A stretch of DNA of 64,000 bases from Dolomedes plantarius (Eukaryota; Arthropoda; Arachnida; Araneae; Dolomedidae), in contig OU015500.1 in the NCBI GenBank assembly GCA_907164885.2, positions 56,843,257 through 56,907,256 on the forward strand. The letters run 5' to 3'. Position 1 is the stretch's first letter, and each line of letters begins with the position of its first letter. Below the pieces are notes generated by a model. The model ran no database searches, was not told the origin of the DNA, and was given only the letters and a program-made list of their open reading frames with translations. Shown here piece by piece: positions 19,985-32,147 of the stretch. The position numbers and the translations under genes are program-made.

Positions 19985-20545
19985 GTTTTAGCTATTCAAA
20001 AATAATAATTTTGAGTTAACTGCATACCGTTGATATTTTTCGAATGTTTGTCAGCGAAAGATAACTGCCATTTATTTTGTTTAAAAATTTTTACCAAAAG
20101 AACATTTTTTTTTCACTTCAAACTTTGAGAAGTGCGATTGTATCCTTCGATAACTTTTTTTTTCAAAAACGTTCTTTTAATGTGCATTTATCCATTCTTT
20201 ATGCATCGATCTTGGAAAAGCCAATGCTCGACTTTGTTCTAGAAGAACTTTATGAATTTCAGACATTTTATCGATTAAACAAATGGTAGTTTCGAGTTAA
20301 CTACAAACAATACCTATATTTTTAAATATATGTAACAGAAAAATACAGCTATAATGTTAATTTTGTTCAAAAGCTTTATATATTAATTTTAACCTAATGA
20401 AAATATATTTTTGTCCCTTAACATTTTGAGCGTTAGGGATTGCATTCAATCGGAACAATTTTTTACAAGAAATGCTCTTTTAAATATGCATTTATCTATT
20501 CTTTATGCATCAATCTTGGGAAATGTCATCGCTCTAATTTACATA
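19985..20545. repeat. Two-copy tandem duplication, period ~304 bp
   Basis: The word tgcatttatccattctttat at 20183 recurs with one change at 20487, followed in both by gcatc-atcttgg. Upstream, cgagttaact/tgagttaact, a T-rich run and gcgattgtatcc/gggattgcattc recur in the same order. The copies are diverged. Part of one unit forms a 70-residue open frame that I do not regard as a gene. Confidence 0.8.
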
Positions 20546-23039
20546 ACAATGTACTGAGAATTAATTGTGTTTGATGTAATTTTTGTGAAAACACTGATAC
20601 TAACTAGCATTTATTGCGCAAAAAAATAGAACATATATTAATTAACGAACCAATTATTAAAAAAAAAGATTATTTTTCTCCTTTCGACACAGCAGATTTT
20701 TTAAAGATATTTAAATAGAAATATTAGTATACGTATAAGCATATATGTTGCTTGACAAAAATTATTTAAAATTTCAAAATAGATATTTTGTCAAATGTTG
20801 TTTCAAATGATATATATATTTTTTAATTTTGACAAAATATTTAATCTACGACACTATAATAGAAAGTATACTTAAATTATGGGTGCAGAGAGGTTTCCAA
20901 ATAATATCTTATTTTATCCTCAATTTCAAAATGATACTAAGTATTTTCATTTTTATGCAACTTTAATTTTAAATTTTACTTATTTCACATATACATTTAA
21001 TGCAGGGAAAACTTTTCTCTTTAGTGATATCTTGAATATACGAGGAAAACAGGGGTTTCTAAAATCTTGAATTTAGAGGCAAGAATTTGTCATTTTTAAC
21101 GTAGGATTACGTTCCTCCGTAACGGTCCTTCGGAAAGGAAAATTCCAGACACTAAAATCGTCCGTCCATCCGTCCTCGCGAGTTATAATTTTGGCAGCTC
21201 GTCAAACCCAGTATATCGCCTGAACAAGTTAAACAGAAAAGTACCAAGATATGTCAAAGTTTTGACATACATATATGTAGATATATACATACGTACATAT
21301 ATATAGATACATACACATATATATACATACACATAGATATATACTTTTTGTATATACATACAAAAGAGGTAAGGAACAATAAGTAATCATGCGTGAATAA
21401 CCCACGGTAGTTTCGTTAGAAGAGGCTATATGATTTTTTTTAACTTAAATTTAACTAAAGTTGATGTTTGCCACTTTTAGATTTTGATCAAGAGCTTAAT
21501 ATAAAATAATATTTTATGAAGCGCTTTAACACGCATTTCAAAACCCCAGGGGCAATTTTTCTCATTTATCTTAAGAAAAGCTTTACCATGTTTCAAATTT
21601 CAATATTTTATTCTTAAATTTCCAGCGTCAATCAATAAATAAAAACAACAAGATAAAAAGTAGAAGAAAACAGAAAACAACAAGATAAAAAGTAAAACAA
21701 AGACAAAAGCGGGTTCACATCAATAGCTCAATGCTCTTGCCTCCCAATATTCGCTACAGAGATCTAGAGCTAACAGTGCCTTATAGGTCGGAGGTTAGGA
21801 AATGTCCATGACTTATGGTTTATTACAATTAGTGTAGAAATGACTCTCTAGAATTTTCAAGAGGCTTCGATGTTTAGCCAAACATCCATGACCAGTTAAG
21901 ATCCGGATCATGACAATCGAATCCTCCCTTGGAAAATCTGGAATGTAAGCACTATTAACAACCCATAACTTATTAGGATTTCTGTCCATTAATTATTGAT
22001 AAAACATGTCCTTCAATTTCTTCCGAATAATTACCCTTATAGAATTTTATGTTATCATCCTGCAAGGGTACTCCATAACTAGCTCAAATTTCAATATAAA
22101 ATTTATGATTTTCGAATTTCAAGATGGACTTTTTGACTTCCATAATCCTTTTCATTGAATAATCTTTACCGATAGATATTTGTAAGAATCGAGGAGCTAC
22201 TAGTTATTTCACTCCGTTAAAGGCAATTCTGCACTCGATTTATATGGTGATAAAGTAGCATAAATGATGCAATAAAGGAGATCTGTTGATAATATTAACA
22301 TTAAGAATTTTATAATTGATGAGAATTTATTCAAGTGTCAATCTGACACGATTCAATAGCAGCTCTGAATAGATATTGATGAAGTTTCTGATCATAGACT
22401 GTAACGAGTTTTAAAAGATACCCACTGAGAATCAGTATCTAGATTTGATGGTCTAATTGTAAGTCGTATCAAATGTATTAATAAGCATTTTAGCCTCTTA
22501 CAGACGACGGTTTTTGTGTCCATTACTTCATTAATTTCGTAAAAATTGCATGTTCAATTGAAAAAAAAAATACTTTCAGTTTTCCCACCAAAATAATTGC
22601 TTTGCAACTACTAAAATAGTCGTATAAAAACATGTTTTTTCTTCAATATTTAACTTTAAACGACAAAATAACTACAGAGTTTTATGCGATTCTTTTAATA
22701 CTTTTCTGAATATGCTTCTTATTTATTTCCGTTTTAATTTAATGTGATTCTCAAAGGGAACTCGACGTAATTCCAAAAGAATCCTTACTACATTAGACAG
22801 AAGTATCATTTATTATACATCTGAGCATAGTTCAAAATCTAATTTCTAGTTAAGCAAAATTGCGAATAAGAACTCGTCTCTTGTTCCAAAGAGTATTAGG
22901 AAGCCCATATAAGCCTTAAAAACAGTTAGAGTTGACAACATACTTATTTGTGTAATAATATGCCATAACAAATTCTTTGGAGATTTTTTTTATTCTTTAT
23001 GAATTAAGTTAATTTTATATATTGGACTCAATCTTATAA
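20546..23039. other. AT-rich region without a recognised gene
   Basis: Contains irregular ATAC/TATA stretches (21268-21355), a short duplication of acaagataaaaagta (21643-21695) and a slightly GC-richer block at 21090-21240. A segment from 21714 includes atagctcaatgctcttgcc, which weakly recalls a tRNA A-box. None of this defines a gene. Confidence 0.5.
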
Positions 23040-23041
23040 TA

Positions 23042-23763
23042 CAGGTGTTCCTTATTGAATGGGACAAAAAGAAGGCATACCTGTGAACGCTGTAATTACT
23101 TTATTTTGATAAATGAAATTTACAGGGAAACTATAGTTATCGATGTTTCTATAGATGTTCTATGTGTGCGACTCCAGTGACATGACAAATATCTATGCGG
23201 TATACCAGTTCTTGCCCCACTCGTGATAGAATATCCTTTGTTAATGATTCGAGCACTTCAGTTACCGCTGCTTCAGTTGCTTTAAGTCCTTGGGAAATGG
23301 AAGCACGAACACTTTGTCTTTAACAAAACCCCACAGGAAAAAATCATAAGTGGTTAGATCTAGGGATCTAGGTGTCCAACAAAGCAATGACATATCGTTT
23401 GACCCAACACGGCCAATCCAATAATGAGGTAGACTATCGTTCAGGTACTGATATACGTATTTATGCCAATGTGGTGGAGCATCGTCTTGCTGCAGAATGA
23501 AGCCGGGATCCACTTCTTCCAACTGAGGGAATGATAAACGAAGATGTTTTGGCGTATTCCAAAACACAGTACGTCATCATAGATGGTGTTATTTCGATTA
23601 ACAGTGCCTCTAGCGGTGTTTTCTTAACCGGAAGATTTTTCGCTGTAGCCAGATAAAACTTGTATAATTGTAGTTTCAGAATTAATTTGTTTCGGATAAA
23701 TAAATCTATTACAGAATTTTTACTGCGCTATTCTTTTTGTCCCATTCAATATGAAACACCCTG
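23042..23763 (-). mobile_element. Deleted IS630/Tc1/mariner-type element, 722 bp
   Basis: Inverted ends of about 32 bp contain tattgaatgggacaaaaaga on both sides, starting caggtgttcc on the left and, on the complement of the right end, cagggtgttt. TA lies on both flanks (23040-23041 and 23764-23765), as expected for this superfamily. The length is about half that of a complete element, so much of the transposase gene has been lost. Confidence 0.88.
23262..23567 (-). pseudogene. mariner-type transposase, C-terminal fragment
   Basis: The frame shows FILQQDDAPPHW, YWIGRVGSND and SLDLTTYDFFLWGFVKDKV, the order seen in arthropod transposases of the WIGRxG/FFLWG type. The sequence continues past 23262 in the same style (AVTEVLESLTKDILSRVGQE). 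The conserved SPD is SLD here. The N-terminal DNA-binding half and the first catalytic Asp are absent. There are 46 residues between the QDD aspartate and the aspartate of YDFF, larger than in classical DD34D mariners. Confidence 0.85.
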
Positions 23764-23766
23764 TAG

Positions 23767-24476
23767 TCTATATATATAAAACAATTTCGTAACAAATGAA
23801 CTGACTGACTGACTGATTGACTGACTGACATACAACGCACAGGCCAAACCGCTGGATCTAAAGGGCTGAAATGTTGCATGGCGATTCTTCTTATAGTCTA
23901 GGGGTGCACTAAGAAAGATTTTTTAAAAATTCTTCTTAGATTTTTAAGATTAAATTTTTAATCTGTTTTATTACCTTTTTTTAAGTTTGCATTTCAAATA
24001 AAAATTTGAGGGTTATACAATTTATATCACGAGAAAGATCCTAAAAATTCCTTTAAAATAAATTTTTTTTCTAATCTTTATCCCCCTTTTCTGATTTTTG
24101 GTGAATTTTTCATGATTAAATTTTAGAATTTAGTTTATTAAATGCTGATCGCGTGATTTCTTTTTCTGGTACTTTAAATAAATTTATCGTCACGTCCATA
24201 ACAATGGAATACACAAAATATTTATTCCCTTGCTAATGGGGCAGACGATTGGACATTATCCAAAAAAAATATTAAAATGCAATAAAAGATATGTTCCTCA
24301 AACTGTACTATATTAACTGTGCTATATTCTTTAATATGTCCTATTAGATATAATTTGAATATTTTCTTCAAGATTATTTTGTCTCTAAAAGTATCTCTTA
24401 CAATTTTTTTATAAATATATTTTTTGTTTTTTTACATCAATTGTATACATTGATCGTCGTATTTATTATACATACA

Positions 24477-24521
<45 letters not shown>

Positions 24522-24605
24522 TTTTCTTTTTGCCATTAATTGCATACACTGACCGTTGTATTTAATTTGAATGTATTCCGTAGCGAAGTGCGGGTTTTCA
24601 GCTAC
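23767..24605 (+). mobile_element. Non-autonomous Helitron, copy H1
   Basis: Starts TCTATATATATAAAAC and ends with a small hairpin (ccgta/tgcgg-like) followed by gggttttcagcta. Sister copies end CTAG before a T; here the last base is changed (CTAC). After the start come gactgactgactg repeats and ccaaaccgctggatctaaag, shared with all other copies. The body includes a TA run (24479-24518). No coding sequence. It begins two bases after the TA of the neighbouring mariner element. Confidence 0.85.
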
Positions 24606-27600
24606 TGAATGTATAAAAAAGACTAATTGTAGTTTTTTCCTATTTAATGTAGATGTTTCGTCCCTGTAGTTGAAAGAAAAAAAGATCCGTATTAAACTAA
24701 GATTTTAATATTGTAAATTTATTTTAGTTATTCAACTATAATTGCAACTATATTTTAACAATTACATTGTATCTAACTCCTATGACCATCGTCCATTTTT
24801 CTTGCGATAAATTTTAATGACGATTCACACGAAAGTACAAGTAGAAAGTTTAAGTAATCATTTGCAAGTACCGAAACGATTATCGTATCTTTGGGTATAA
24901 AAAAAATCCTAAAAAAATTTACAAAGACATACGTGAATAAAACCTCAAACCCAATAAATGTTAACTCAGACAAGTTAACTGAGAAATGTTATCGTTTTTT
25001 GTTAGAGATAGCTGGACTTATTTAATGAGCCGATTAGTGATTTTCTTCGACATGATATTTGTTTTCTATTACTGTTCAGACATAATGGCAGACAGATGTT
25101 TAGGATTAAAAAGAATCAGCTAATGATATATCTAAAGGTTTTTAAGTGATTACAAGCAAGTTTTAATGCTCCATAAATTGCAAGTGAAAAGTATAAGTAA
25201 AGGGAAACGGATATCAGTTGAAGGCCTTATTTGAATAGTGGTCCAACTCCATTCTTGTTCATATTGAGATACAGAGCCTTAAAGTCTAATGAGTGCTGAG
25301 AAATGGCTGTTGAAGTGTGATTTGTAATGTCCTCTGTTGGCAGCATAGATGAGCTGGAGGTGTACCATTTTGAAAATAAGATAGAAATGACTTATATGAA
25401 CATGAAAGTGTGGCTAACTTCATTCTTAAAAACGTACAGTTGAACTTCTATTAAAATAAGACCTCCAATTTCTCTCTGGTCATATTTATGAGAAGGGAAG
25501 CGAAGTTTCAGGGAGCAAATAGATTCCAGGATACATTTTTCTACTAACGAGGATTCAAATGAGCAATGCTTTGAAGCTAATTATAAACAGATTTTTAATA
25601 AAATGTGAGACCTACATGATTCAGCAGTAACTCTTTATATGCTTGCGCTGGAATATTCATTGTTTACATTTACAACATGTATCTTTTGTGCGTTTTCTTG
25701 GAGCCAGAATAACTTCAGGTAATGAAACAGCTTATATAATCGTGACGTATTCCTAAACCGTCATTCATTTCATAGTTGAAATTTGGGCTTTATTTAGTTA
25801 TTTTTTTATGAGATGATCTAAATAATTTGAAATTGCTAAAAATCGTGATTACAAATCAAGAAATTTTATCAAATTGTGACGCCAACTCTAAATGTTGTGT
25901 GACTTTCAGTGGTGTCTAGTGTACTACTTCGTGAAATCTCCGAAAATAGTCCTTTCATGTTGGTTAATATGACCCTTATCAGAATTTGATAGTTACGAGT
26001 CTGTAAAATTATTCATTTTGTTGACTTTGGGTAATATTTGAATTACACCATAAATTGATCTTGGGGTTTTGAAATAAAATTAATTACACGTATATCAGGA
26101 TTAAAGTCGCATTAATTTTCCAAAGTTATAAAAGTTCAAGTGTTGCTGAAGCACATGAGAATACTTACATATATAATCTTGCAAATGTGAATTAAATGCC
26201 GATTAAAAACTACAATTTCATCAGCAGAATTTTGTGATGATTAGGAAACCCTATAATGTATTTATTATCTATAACTCTATAACTCCATTTTTACATTTCT
26301 TATTTTTAGGTTTTTCATTCCACATATTACACATCACGGTTTCCTCGAAACATTTTACCATGTTGAACAAAATTAACTACAAGATATTCCACTTTTACGG
26401 TTTTTATTTTTGGTAGCAAAAAATGTGAATATAGTACAACTCCATTATGTATCACCTTTCTTTCTTTTCTTTCATCTTGCATTACGAGAAAAATAATGTT
26501 ACTATAGTTAATGATGTTTCATGAATAACAGTAAGTTAGTTATTTTTTCAGTTTAAGAATATTTTATTCCCTCTAGTGCAGTATTCAACTAATAAAAAAT
26601 GAAACTACATGGCCATTTTATACTAGCGTAAATAAAATTTTTAAATCAGAATGTTTTGCATTTTAAGATAATAATAATTAAATTTTTAGAACAGTTGAAT
26701 GTATATACTCTGTTCCTCTAAATAAGGTCTAGCACTCTTTATCACTTCTTTAATATCACGATGCAGATTTATTCATTAAATAAACATGGTCTTTTTTTGT
26801 CTCTCTCTTGATATATTATATAGGCAATGATTTTCCTACATATAAGAAATAAAGATATTAAAAAAAATTATTTTTACCTAAAATCTACAATTTTAATAAC
26901 TCAGGATCACTTTGAAAAGCATCTATATTGTTAATTTTGTAACACAATGCCTTATTTTTATGGGGAGGGGGCACAAACCATGGTTATTTTCTAAATACAT
27001 CATTTCCTACGATCCCTCTAGGACATCTTTTCCTAGTACTATATATCTTGCAGAGTTTTGCAAAATCACTTAATATCACTTTATATCAATTAATATTGTT
27101 TTACCCATTGTATAATATGCAAAATATACTCCCGTTTAGTTTCGCTTTATAGAGTTGGTTTCAAATTGTTATCTTTCACGAAATAATTTAATTCTTGCCT
27201 GCGTTGAACCCAACTTCCTAAGGGCTGTCAAATTAGCGTTACATTATCTATGGGGATCATATATGTTTTTTGGAATCCCTCGGAAACGAATTCCTTACCT
27301 TAATTCCTTTTTACCATTTATTTTCTAGGCAAAATTAACTTTGTTAATTTTGAAGCGAGAATTAATGGAGTCAGAATTATAGAGATTCTTATGCCTTTTG
27401 GTTATTTCTGGTTTATTTTTTAACATTTGGTTCTTGAAAGTGCTACAATGAGATCAACGATATTTATGTACTTTGTAAATAGTAATAAGTGATTATCACC
27501 CTTACGTTCTTTGATATTATAGACATCTGAGTGAAAATTAATTAAATTGTAACATCGAAGTTTAACTTAAGTGTGATATCATGTATTCTAAGGTTTTAAT

Positions 27601-30476
27601 CGGAATTGGAAGGAGTTTTATTTGTTAGAATGCTGTATGGTTCTGAAATTAAAATTGGTTCGCGGGATATTAATTAATTTCTATCAAAATATTAAAGACC
27701 AGCATGGAGTTTAGACCAACATTATATAATATGTAGTTGTAGGTCATAACACCAAAACTAGGTCATATCGATTCTACAATATATTCCGCGGTTCTGGAGG
27801 TTGCAGTACCAGCTAGGTATATGATTTAAAAACCTAAAGGGTCTTAATATGAAGTGCAATGTTACTTTTGGTAAATCCCCATTCGAATATTTGAAGATTT
27901 TACATTCTACGACTGGGAATTATAGGGCTTTTGAATATAAATAATTAAATTTAATGATAAATTGGTTATTTATAAAAGTTTATCACCATCTTGAAATAAT
28001 TTATTAACGTTATGCTTCATGTTTCTCACAATTTACTGGCTCTCACAATGTTGGTTAGCGGTAAAATCCTCCAGTCTAATGTTTGAAAAAATTCGCAGCA
28101 TCAATAAAAGGTTTAAGATGCACGGTTTTCCAATTTATATAATTTATTGTATGAATTGAGAATGTAATTCAATTTGATTTATAACGACTTATATATTAAT
28201 ATGTGCTATATCTTTTGACAATCCAAATTTATGTTTCAGTTTGTTCTCGCAGCCGTAAATACTCCACATTCCCTTACGTTGTAATAAATAATTTATCTTC
28301 AGGTACAATAATACGATATTACCAATACTATAAGAAATGCTCTGAAATGACTCCACTGAATGTGAAGACGGGAAATTTTATTGAGATTTTATAGCTAAAT
28401 TTAAGGTATCATCTTAAAGACATTGAATTTTAAAAGCCGGTAGCATTTTTCGGACAGCAGGCGAAAGGATAGTCAAATACATTATTCCGAATTCACAGGC
28501 ATTTATTCAGCACTAATATTCGGCCATAATAACTAGAAAACCTCGCGGAATCAAACGGAATGCACTACTCCTTTAAGTGCAGACAGAAGTTAAATTAGGT
28601 CATTAAACATAACGTTTTCGAAAGTAACTGTAAATGACGGCCATAACGCGTTATTACTGCAAGTTTGATTGCTGTGTCTGTCACTTCAAGGATAGCAATA
28701 ATTGCGTCAGCATGTGGCATAGATTCTGAACTTGTTAAATTAATGTGCGCACCATTAAAGTTTGCTTTTGCACCAAACTTTTAATAATATTTGACTTTAA
28801 CAAATATAAAATTTGAAGAGAATAAAATTAGGAAGAGCTGGGTACATTTACCGTTAAAACGGTAAAACGATTTAGAAAGGAAAAAGGTGGCACGCGCGTT
28901 TTGTCTCATTTTCATGACTTTGTAATGCAAGATGAAATCCATCCAGGGGAATTTAAGACAATAATTTAGAAAATTCAACCAAACAGATATAAACAGCAAA
29001 TAGTGAATAAATTAATTAATATGAAATTTTTATTCGATCCGAATTGTTCTTCACGTCGGAATTCATAGCATGCAACATAATTTGTATGAATTTAAGAGTA
29101 GAATTAGTTTAATGCCGGAAATGGATATGAAGTACAGCATTAAAATAAGCTCAAAAAAGGAATGCTACATATTGTTAATCTTCGCATTGGAAAGTTCCTG
29201 TGCTACCGACAAATAATTCTTAGTTATTTTTTAATCTTGAACTATGTGCTATTCCTTCAGGATCTTTTTGGGATTTTCTGTAATAGTATAAGTTCCCAAG
29301 GTTGCTTAATCACTAAATAATACCATAAACAATAAACCTAATTCAAATTCTACATACTTATAATGTACGAAAAGACCCTTAGAGCTAATTAACTATTGTA
29401 GAATCTTAGCGTTGCCATAATATAGTAAATATCAATACAAAAATACCCCTTTCGCTACTTGAATACCGTTTTTCTTAAAAACGCATGATAAAAAAAAAAG
29501 AATATTTTTTATTGTTCTACATGAATATGGCATTCTTCTATTTTGATTAAAATAAAGTTTTAAATCTGTGAGAATATTATAATCGTCGAAAAATAAGATT
29601 ACCCAGAAGAATTAATTTGCAATCTTGCTTGACATAAATCGCATTAAAATGCAAGAAAAAAATTCCTTTCCATCAAAAAAAAGTTCTTTTTGAATTTAAT
29701 TTTTAATATCGCAATGAATTGTTAAATATGAAAGGCAGCGGAAATAACACTATTCGGAGATTTATTATCTTAATATATTGTTGCACGTCTCACATATTTC
29801 CCTTGCTTTGAAAGCCAGTTAAAAAAAAAAAAAAAAAAAAAAAAAATCAAGCTTAACGAAATCTTAATCAGTTTAAAAAAATAATAATAATTCATTTTCT
29901 GGCGTTGTCTTCATAATTAAATAAGATTTGACACAGAAAAAGTTCAATGCGTGACTACTGAAATCCAATTCGAATAAGCTTAATTAGAATTTTTTAGTCT
30001 TACATCCTAAAAATTAATTTATGTTAATTAATTTAGATGTATGTCGAAATGCGCACCTTTGTTTTTCTTATTTGTCTAGTCGGAATGTCCAACTAAACAA
30101 CAGGTATATTTTAATCAGTGTTTAAAGGATTAAAGCATAAATTATTGTCATCGATAATAGCATTCTACAGCTTAATGACCACTGCAGTATTCGTTAATTT
30201 AAAAAGGCCTCAGGATAATTTCATTTCGTCTAAAAAATTGATGTTGATTCCAGTAGCATGCGGAATAATCAGTTCAATGGAAATTTTGCCTCTTCAGGTC
30301 TGGAAAAAAATAATGCATCCATTAATTTAAAATCATATGTTTGTTAGAGTATTTAACAGCATATAAAAATTAATGAAAGTGAGATAAAAGGAATTGATTG
30401 GCCGCATCAGGAAAACCTAAATTGCGGGTATGTTAAAGATAAACGAGATAGGGAAATGATAGTCATTTTCAAGATA
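24606..30476. other. Long AT-rich region without a recognised gene or element
   Basis: About 5.9 kb in which no open frame has a motif and no paired termini were found. It contains a 26-28-base A run (29821-29846) that could mark the tail of an old retroposed copy, but no homology was visible upstream of it. Blocks at 25200-25600, 27700-27850 and 28430-28620 are slightly less AT-rich and may be decayed repeats. Confidence 0.55.
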
Positions 30477-30478
30477 TA

Positions 30479-30640
30479 CACTCATGGACAAAAAAATTAG
30501 CGCACCAAGAAATAATTGCGGGATCGTAACGAAACTTGCAATGAAGGTACATGTCGGGGAGATATGCAAATGATTAGAAATGCAGCGTGATTGCGCATTA
30601 CGTATAGCCGGTAGAGGGCGTTGAACATCGTACTCTGTGG
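30479..30640 (+). repeat. Left 162-bp terminal inverted repeat of the Tc1-like element
   Basis: Ends in gtactctgtgg. It pairs with 31730-31891. Confidence 0.95.
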
Positions 30641-30710
30641 TGTATAAAACAGGTAACCAAAGCTTGTTTGAGTGTGCTGAATCATTTACAAAGGAAGAGC
30701 TGAGATAGAC

Positions 30711-31772
30711 ATGCCATTACACCGTGTTCGAAGACAATATAAGCAGTTGTCGCAGTTTGAGAGGGGGAGAATCGTCGGGATGATGGAAGCTGGGTGGTCC
30801 GCTAGGCGAGTAGCTCGTCAATTAGGCCGCTTTGATTGTGTTGTGAGGAGGTGTTGGGACCAGTGGACCGGAGAGATGTCATGTTCATGAAGACCAGGCT
30901 CAGGACGCCCTCGACAAACCAGTCGTCGAGAAGACCGCCACATCGTAAGAAATGCATGCGTACAGCCAACTGCTTCATCGGCCGCCATCCAGGCACAGGT
31001 AGCACCTTCACTAGGGGCCTCTGTGTCTTCTCGAACCATACGAAGGCACCTGGCTGAAGGACAGTTGGTATCGCGGTGCCCATTACGTGTGCTGCCCTTG
31101 ACGCCCACCCATCGACGCCTCCGTTTGGAGTTTTGCCGCGCACGAGGAAACTGGACTGCAGCGTAATGGAACCAGGTCGTCTTTAGCGACGAATCCAGAT
31201 TCAATCTCGGCAGTGATGACAATCGTGTTCGTGTGTGGAGAGCCCGTGGTGAACGCTTCAATCCTGCCTTTGCTGTACAGCGACACATAGCTCCCACAGC
31301 TGGTGTGATGGTATGGGGTGCCATTGCCTACAATACACGGTCACCCCTAGTATTGTTCCGTGGCACCATGACAGCCCAGCGGTATGTTCATGAAATCCTG
31401 CAACCACATGTGTTGCCACTCATGCAACGGCTCCCAGGAGCCATTTTTCAACAAGACAATGCTCGGCCTCATACTGCAAGGGTGTCACAAGACTGTCTCC
31501 GCACTGTTACTACCCTTCCTTGGCCTGCCCGATCCCCAGATTTGTCTCCAATCGAGCATATCTGGGATCATTTGGGACGACGAGTTGGGCATCTCACGAG
31601 TTTGGACGAACTAGAGGCAAGGTGACAGCAAATATGGAACGAAATGTCTCAAGACATCATACAGAACTTGTATGACTCAATGCCCGATCGTATCGCATCG
31701 TGCATTCGCGCTAAAGGGGGTCCAATACTCCACAGAGTACGATGTTCAACGCCCTCTACCGGCTATACGTAA
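30711..31772 (+). pseudogene. Tc1-like transposase with three nonsense codons
   Basis: A single frame runs from ATG 30711 to TAA 31770-31772 (353 codons), with no frameshift but in-frame stops at 30888-30890 (TGA), 31164-31166 (TAA) and 31623-31625 (TGA). The N-terminal helix-turn-helix region reads FERGRIVGMMEAGWSARRVA, and a GSGRP AT-hook-like linker follows. The catalytic core shows VVFSDESRFNL, then IFQQDNARPHTAR and SPDLSPIEHIWDHLGRR, the DDE residues of the Tc1 family. The stop codons would prevent full-length product. The C-terminus extends into the right terminal repeat. Confidence 0.93.
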
Positions 31773-31891
31773 TGCGCAATCACGCTGCATTTCTAATCAT
31801 TTGCATATCTCCCCGACATGTACCTTCATTGCAAGTTTCGTTACGATCCCGCAATTATTTCTTGGTGCGCTAATTTTTTTGTCCATGAGTG
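31730..31891 (-). repeat. Right 162-bp terminal inverted repeat of the Tc1-like element
   Basis: Begins ccacagagtac and ends gtccatgagtg. It includes the last codons of the transposase frame. Confidence 0.95.
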
Positions 31892-31893
31892 TA

Positions 31894-32147
31894 TTTTAAA
31901 CTGGTGGTTAATCTATAAATGAATTTATTTCCCCAAGTAATGTATTGTTCCCATAGTAGGCGCATTTTTAGCAAAAAATATACTAGAAGAGTGCTTAAAA
32001 ATCAAAGCTATCGATAGTGGTTTTATTTGAGCACAAAATGTACAATACATATTTCATTTGCTTTCATGACAACAAAACAATATTACTAGCCTATTGCACC
32101 CCCCAAATTCCCCCCCCCACACACATATATATATATATATATAATAT
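31894..32147. other. Spacer with C run, CA and TA microsatellite
   Basis: No gene. A run of C followed by cacacac and a TA run (32111-32145) ends at the Helitron terminus. Confidence 0.7.

Larger units (their letters stand above)
30479..31891 (+). mobile_element. Tc1-like element, 1,413 bp, with 162-bp perfect terminal inverted repeats
   Basis: TA flanks the insert at 30477-30478 and 31892-31893. The left end (cactcatggacaaaaaaatt...) to 30640 and the right end from 31730 are, as far as I can read, exact reverse complements over 162 bp. Between them is one reading frame for a Tc1-type DDE transposase with three stop codons. Its higher G+C sets it apart from the flanks. The repeats are unusually long and uniform for Tc1. 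Confidence 0.97.

Noticed and set aside
30802..31324. Minus-strand frames of 67-168 residues over the Tc1 element
   Set aside because: Antisense shadows of the transposase frame on the plus strand.
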